From CALJUZ01 sp003387805 (GTDB lineage: Bacteria; Bacillota; Limnochordia; Limnochordales; ZCTH02-B6), in NCBI GenBank assembly GCA_937975235.1, contig CALJUZ010000159.1, positions 1 to 8,109 of the forward strand: a DNA stretch of 8,109 nt, read 5' to 3'. A model generated the notes under the pieces. It searched no databases and had not been told where the DNA came from. It saw nothing but the letters and a program-made list of their open reading frames with translations. The position numbers were made by a program, and so were the translations under genes. Shown piece by piece: positions 4,686 through 8,109 of the stretch (its first letter is position 1; each line of letters opens with the position of its first letter).

Positions 4686-6500
4686 ATGACATGGCCTGAC
4701 GGCGGAGGCGCGGGCCGTGCCGCTCGTCCCGGCGGTGGCCTATCCGGCGGTGGCGCCATGCCGGAGTGGCTGTCTCGCCGGGCCCAGTTGACGCCCGACG
4801 CTCCGGCCTTGTTTTTCCAGGGGCGCCGGTGGACCTTCGCGGAGCTGGAGGCCGCGGCCGGGGCCGCGGCGCTGCGCCTGCGGGCCGTGCTGGACGCCGG
4901 GGGCACGGAACCGGCGGGGAAGGCGCCGGGCCACGGCGGCGCTGCCGGGGGCGAAGGCACGGGGACAGGCGGCGGTGCTGCAGCGGGCGCAGGCACGGGT
5001 GCAGGCACCGGCGCAGGCCCGGGCACAGGCGCAGGCACAGGCGGCGGCGCCCGAGCGGGCGCAGGCGTCAGCGCCGGCCCGCGGGTGGCCGTGCTCTTGC
5101 CCAACACCGATGCGTTCGTCGTGGCGGTCCACGCCATTGCCAAAGCCGGCGCCGTGCTGGTGCCCCTCAACACCCGGCTGACGCCCCGGGAGCTGGCGTG
5201 GCAGGTGGCCGATGCGGGCGCCCGGGTGCTCATTCACGACGAGACGCTGGCGGACGCGGCGGCGGACGTGCGGCGAGCCGTGGAGGCGCCGGGCGGCGAC
5301 GGCGGCTTGCGCCTGCTGGACGTATCCGTCTTGCTGGCGCCGGGGAGCGGAGGCGCGGACGGTGCCGGCGCCGGGGCAGGCGCGGCCGCCGGCCTGCGCA
5401 CCCGGATTTTCCTGGACGACGTGCACAGCATCGTCTACACCTCGGGCACCACGGGCCGGCCGAAAGGCGCCATGCTGACCTTCGGCAACCACTGGTGGAG
5501 CGCCGTCGGGTCGGTGCTGAATTTGGGCCTCGTGCCCGGCGACCGCTGGCTGGCCTGCCTGCCGCTGTTTCACGTGGGCGGGCTCTCCATTTTGATGCGC
5601 AGCGTCATCTACGGCATTCCGGTCCTGTTGCACGAGAGGTTTGATGCGGCGGCGGTGAACCGGGCCATCGACCAGGAAGGCGCCACCTTGCTGTCTGTGG
5701 TGGCCGCCATGCTGGACCGGATGCTGGACGAGCGGGGCGACGCGCCCTATCCGGCCTCGCTGCGGGCCGTGCTTTTGGGCGGCGGGCCGGCGCCCGAGGC
5801 GCTGCTGCGACGGGCCGCCAAGGCCCGCATGCCCGTGCTGCAGACGTACGGGCTGACGGAGACCGCATCGCAAGTGGCGACGCTGGCGCCCGAAGACGCC
5901 CTGCGCAAGCTGGGCTCGGCGGGGAAGCCGCTGTTTCCGGCGGAGCTGCGCATCGTCGTCCGCGAGGAGGACGCTCGCGGGGGCGCTGCGCTGCGGCCGG
6001 CCGCCCCCGGCGAGGCGGGCGAGATTGTCGTGGCGGGGCCTGCGGTGACGCCCGGCTACTGGCGGCGCCCCGGCGCCACCGCCGAGAAGCTGCGGGACGG
6101 CTGGCTGTTCACCGGCGACGTCGGGTACGTGGACGCCGAAGGGTATTTGTACGTGCTGGATCGCCGGGACGACATGTTCATTTCCGGCGGGGAAAACGTA
6201 TACCCCGCCGAGGTGGAGGCGGCGCTGCGGGAGCACGGCGCGGTGGCGGAAGCAGGCGTTGTGGGCCTTCCCGATGAACATTGGGGGCGGGTGCCGGCGG
6301 CGGCGGTGGTGCTGCGGCCCGGGGCGGACGCCACGGCCGACGAGCTGCGGGAGTTTTGCCGCGCCCGCCTTGCGGGCTACAAAGTGCCGAAGCGTTTCGT
6401 CTTCGTGGAGGCGCTGCCGCGGACCGCGTCGGGCAAGCTGATGCGCCGGCGGCTGTTTCGCCTTTTCGAGGGAACGCCCGGCCCGGGGCAGGGAGGATGA
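4686..6500 (+). CDS. menE: MenE, o-succinylbenzoate-CoA ligase with low-complexity insert
   Basis: Acyl-adenylate-forming enzyme that activates o-succinylbenzoate with ATP and joins it to CoA, supplying MenB. Adenylation motifs occur in order: P-loop YTSGTTGRPKG (251-261), YGLTET (388-393), TGD with ribose-binding Asp478, then DRRDDMFISGGENVYPAEVE, and near the C-terminus RTASGKLMRR with catalytic Lys584. N-terminal homology starts near MPEWLSRRAQLTPDAPALFF (ATG 4758); the preceding ~24 residues are Gly-rich and not family-like. At 604 residues it is about 100 longer than typical MenE. Most of the excess is a Gly/Ala/Thr insert at about 73-132, between the first helix region and the strand RVAVLLPN; a second Gly/Ala stretch precedes the P-loop (about 219-238). 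Starts 26 bases after menA; the next gene begins four bases after its stop. The neighbours make MenE far more likely than another acyl-CoA ligase. Confidence 0.93.
   Translation: MTWPDGGGAGRAARPGGGLSGGGAMPEWLSRRAQLTPDAPALFFQGRRWTFAELEAAAGAAALRLRAVLDAGGTEPAGKAPGHGGAAGGEGTGTGGGAAAGAGTGAGTGAGPGTGAGTGGGARAGAGVSAGPRVAVLLPNTDAFVVAVHAIAKAGAVLVPLNTRLTPRELAWQVADAGARVLIHDETLADAAADVRRAVEAPGGDGGLRLLDVSVLLAPGSGGADGAGAGAGAAAGLRTRIFLDDVHSIVYTSGTTGRPKGAMLTFGNHWWSAVGSVLNLGLVPGDRWLACLPLFHVGGLSILMRSVIYGIPVLLHERFDAAAVNRAIDQEGATLLSVVAAMLDRMLDERGDAPYPASLRAVLLGGGPAPEALLRRAAKARMPVLQTYGLTETASQVATLAPEDALRKLGSAGKPLFPAELRIVVREEDARGGAALRPAAPGEAGEIVVAGPAVTPGYWRRPGATAEKLRDGWLFTGDVGYVDAEGYLYVLDRRDDMFISGGENVYPAEVEAALREHGAVAEAGVVGLPDEHWGRVPAAAVVLRPGADATADELREFCRARLAGYKVPKRFVFVEALPRTASGKLMRRRLFRLFEGTPGPGQGG
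4986..5039 (+). repeat. Hexanucleotide microsatellite-like run inside menE
   Basis: Nine consecutive hexamers of form GGY-NCN (mostly GGCGCA and GGCACA/G/C) encode alternating Gly-Ala and Gly-Thr pairs (GAGTGAGTGAGPGTGAGT). The wider Gly-rich insert spans about 4903-5082. Imperfect but obvious periodicity points to slippage growth kept in frame; the flanks return at once to MenE homology. Confidence 0.88.
6492..6496 (+). promoter_or_regulatory. Ribosome-binding site for the Nudix-MBL gene
   Basis: GGAGG at the end of menE lies eight bases before GTG 6505, an ideal distance, and supports GTG as the start. The menE stop falls between the site and the start, so the two genes are probably translationally coupled. 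Confidence 0.7.
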
Positions 6501-6504
6501 GGTC

Positions 6505-8082
6505 GTGACGACGGCCGACGGAGTGGCGCCGGCGAGGGACGCGGCCACGGTCATTCTGGTGAAACAACCGGACTTCATATATATGACGGAGAGGCCGGCG
6601 TCACTGCGGGTGGCGGGCGGCTTTTACGTTTTTCCGGGCGGGGCGGTGGAGGAGCAGGATCGGGCCTACGCCCGGGCGCGGCCAGGCGAGCTGGCGGCCG
6701 TCGGGTTGGATCCGGAGCACCGGGCCTTCGTCGCGGCCGGCATTCGCGAAACGTTCGAAGAAGTGGGCCTGCTGCTGGCCGAGGACCGGGAAGGCCGGCC
6801 GCTTTGGCGTCCGGAAGGCGCCCGGGTCCATGCGGCGGCGCTGGCCGCGGCCCGCGCCCGGCTGAACGAGGGCGCCGCGACGCTGCTGGACGTGGTGGCC
6901 GGGCACGGGTGGAGGCTGACGGGCCAGCTATTGGGCTACGTGGCCCGGTGGGTGACGCCGCCCGCGGCCCGGCGCCGCTTCAACACGCGGTTTTTTATCG
7001 CGGACGTGACGGGCGGCATCGAGCCCGCTCCCTTCGCCCCCGAGGTGGCCGCGGGCGAATGGCTGCGGCTGTCCGAGGCGGTGGCCCGCCACGAGGCCGG
7101 CACGCTGCCGCTGATGCGGCCCACCCGGGCGCTGATCCGAGAGCTGGCCGCGGGCGGGGGCGCGGCCGAAGCCATCCGGCGTTTCCGTGACCCGGACGCC
7201 GAGCGGCTGGAGGTCATCGAGCAAAACACGCCCGAAGTGCTGCTGGCGGTGCTGAACTCCCAGGGCGTCGCCATGGTGCCGGTGCCGTCGCCGACGCTGC
7301 TGCCGGCCACGACGACCAACGTGTTCCTCGTGACCCACGGCGGCGAAGCCGTCCTCATCGACGCGGGCCACGGCGGCGACGACGGCGTCGCGCTGGTGCG
7401 CACGGCGTGGGAGCGGGCGGGGCGGCCTCGGGTGAAGGCGCTGGTGCTGACGCATTGCCATCCGGACCATGCGGGCGGCGCGGCCGGGCTGCAGAAAGCG
7501 TTCGGGTGCCCGCTGTGGGCGCATCCTTCGGCGGCGGAGACGCTGAGGACCCGTTTCGGCGTGGAAATCGGCCGGCCGCTGGAGGGCGGCGAGGCCATCC
7601 CGGTGGGGAGTATGCACTTGGACGTGTTGCATTTGCCGGGGCACGCGCCGAACCACCTTTGCTTTTTCCTGCGGGAGCGGGCCGTGCTGTTCACCGGCGA
7701 CAACGTGGTGGGCGAAGGCTCGTCGTGGGTAGGCCCGCCCGACGGCGACATGGCGCTGTATCTGGAGTCGCTGCGGAAGATGCAGGAGCTGCCGGCCCGC
7801 ATCATCGCCCCGGGGCACGGGCCGGCGCTGGACGAGCCACGGCGGCGGATTCAGGCCCTCATCGACCGGCGCCTGGCCCGGGAGGCCGACATCGAGCGGC
7901 TGCTGCGGGAGGGGCCCCGTACCGTGGAGGATTTGACCGAGGCGCTGTACGCCGGCCAGGTGCCCGGCAGCGTCATGGAAATGGCCCGCCGGACGGTGCT
8001 GGGCCACCTCATAAAGCTGGAACGGGAGGGCCGCGCCCGGCCCGTGGAGGCCGGTTTGTGGGCATTGGGCGGCAGCGATTGA
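6505..8082 (+). CDS. Nudix hydrolase / metallo-beta-lactamase-fold / winged-helix fusion protein
   Basis: A 525-residue protein with three parts. Residues ~12-215 form a Nudix domain: AATVILV, then GGFYVFPGGAVEE (38-50) and RETFEEVG (81-88) as the two halves of the Nudix box, separated by ~20 more residues than the canonical signature; this split box with a VFPGG entry resembles NUDT19-type CoA diphosphohydrolases. Residues ~255-440 are an MBL-fold hydrolase with metal ligands HCHPDH (317-322), His380 in LPGH, Asp399 in FTGDN and His438 in PGHG. Residues ~455-523 resemble the winged helix that follows the MBL domain in LACTB2-like proteins. No signal peptide or membrane segment is visible, so it is likely cytosolic. 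All key metal residues are present, so both domains look active. Substrates are unknown: LACTB2 relatives can be nucleases and glyoxalase II relatives thioesterases. Placement directly behind menE hints at CoA-ester handling (inference). Confidence 0.88.
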   Translation: MTTADGVAPARDAATVILVKQPDFIYMTERPASLRVAGGFYVFPGGAVEEQDRAYARARPGELAAVGLDPEHRAFVAAGIRETFEEVGLLLAEDREGRPLWRPEGARVHAAALAAARARLNEGAATLLDVVAGHGWRLTGQLLGYVARWVTPPAARRRFNTRFFIADVTGGIEPAPFAPEVAAGEWLRLSEAVARHEAGTLPLMRPTRALIRELAAGGGAAEAIRRFRDPDAERLEVIEQNTPEVLLAVLNSQGVAMVPVPSPTLLPATTTNVFLVTHGGEAVLIDAGHGGDDGVALVRTAWERAGRPRVKALVLTHCHPDHAGGAAGLQKAFGCPLWAHPSAAETLRTRFGVEIGRPLEGGEAIPVGSMHLDVLHLPGHAPNHLCFFLRERAVLFTGDNVVGEGSSWVGPPDGDMALYLESLRKMQELPARIIAPGHGPALDEPRRRIQALIDRRLAREADIERLLREGPRTVEDLTEALYAGQVPGSVMEMARRTVLGHLIKLEREGRARPVEAGLWALGGSD

Positions 8083-8109
8083 GGCGGGTTCGGCCCGGGC
8101 GCGGCGCCG

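Noticed and set aside
4740..6578. Long minus-strand frame opposite menE
   Set aside because: It mirrors MenE third-position GC and repeats (Ala-Cys runs from the hexamer tract) and has no recognisable domain.
8083..8109. Terminator or new gene at the right end
   Set aside because: Only 27 GC-rich bases remain; no hairpin with T-run or start signal can be judged.

Overview
The window is part of a menaquinone (vitamin K2) biosynthesis cluster, with every gene on the + strand: menD (5' end outside the window), menH, a 588-bp non-coding gap, menB, menA, menE, and a Nudix/metallo-beta-lactamase fusion gene. The DNA is very GC-rich with strong G/C third positions. The MenB protein reads very like Bacillus MenB (QKVRGxGGYVGDDQIPRLN, ending RKPDFxxxPRFP), and GTG/TTG starts are used. 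I infer a high-GC Bacillota lineage (Symbiobacterium/Thermaerobacter/Limnochordia type); an actinobacterium is less likely. I cannot name the species.

Layout: 1-1506 menD, C-terminal ~500 residues with two in-frame minisatellites and a low-complexity tail; 1503-2360 menH, overlapping menD by four bases (GTGA); 2361-2948 no gene, but seven copies of a 17-bp palindrome of type GGTCC-N7-GGACC at regular spacing (39 bp within groups, 97/98 bp between groups, arranged 2-3-2); 2949-3767 menB; 3721-4659 menA, probably starting on a TTG inside menB; 4686-6500 menE, enlarged by a Gly/Ala/Thr-rich insert built from GGC-NCN hexamers; 6505-8082 a Nudix + MBL-fold + winged-helix protein, four bases after menE.

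Pathway: MenD joins isochorismate and 2-oxoglutarate, MenH removes pyruvate to give SHCHC, MenC (not here) dehydrates it to o-succinylbenzoate (OSB), MenE makes OSB-CoA, MenB closes the ring to DHNA-CoA, a thioesterase (not identified) frees DHNA, and MenA prenylates it at the membrane. MenF, MenC, a hotdog DHNA-CoA thioesterase and the MenG/UbiE methyltransferase are not seen in the window. The palindrome array sits exactly where menDH and menBAE-nudix divide, so it is well placed as a control region for the second half of the cluster. It is the least explained part of the window. The terminal Nudix-MBL gene carries two domains of classes that often act on CoA esters or thioesters, so a role in CoA-ester handling is an attractive but unproven idea.
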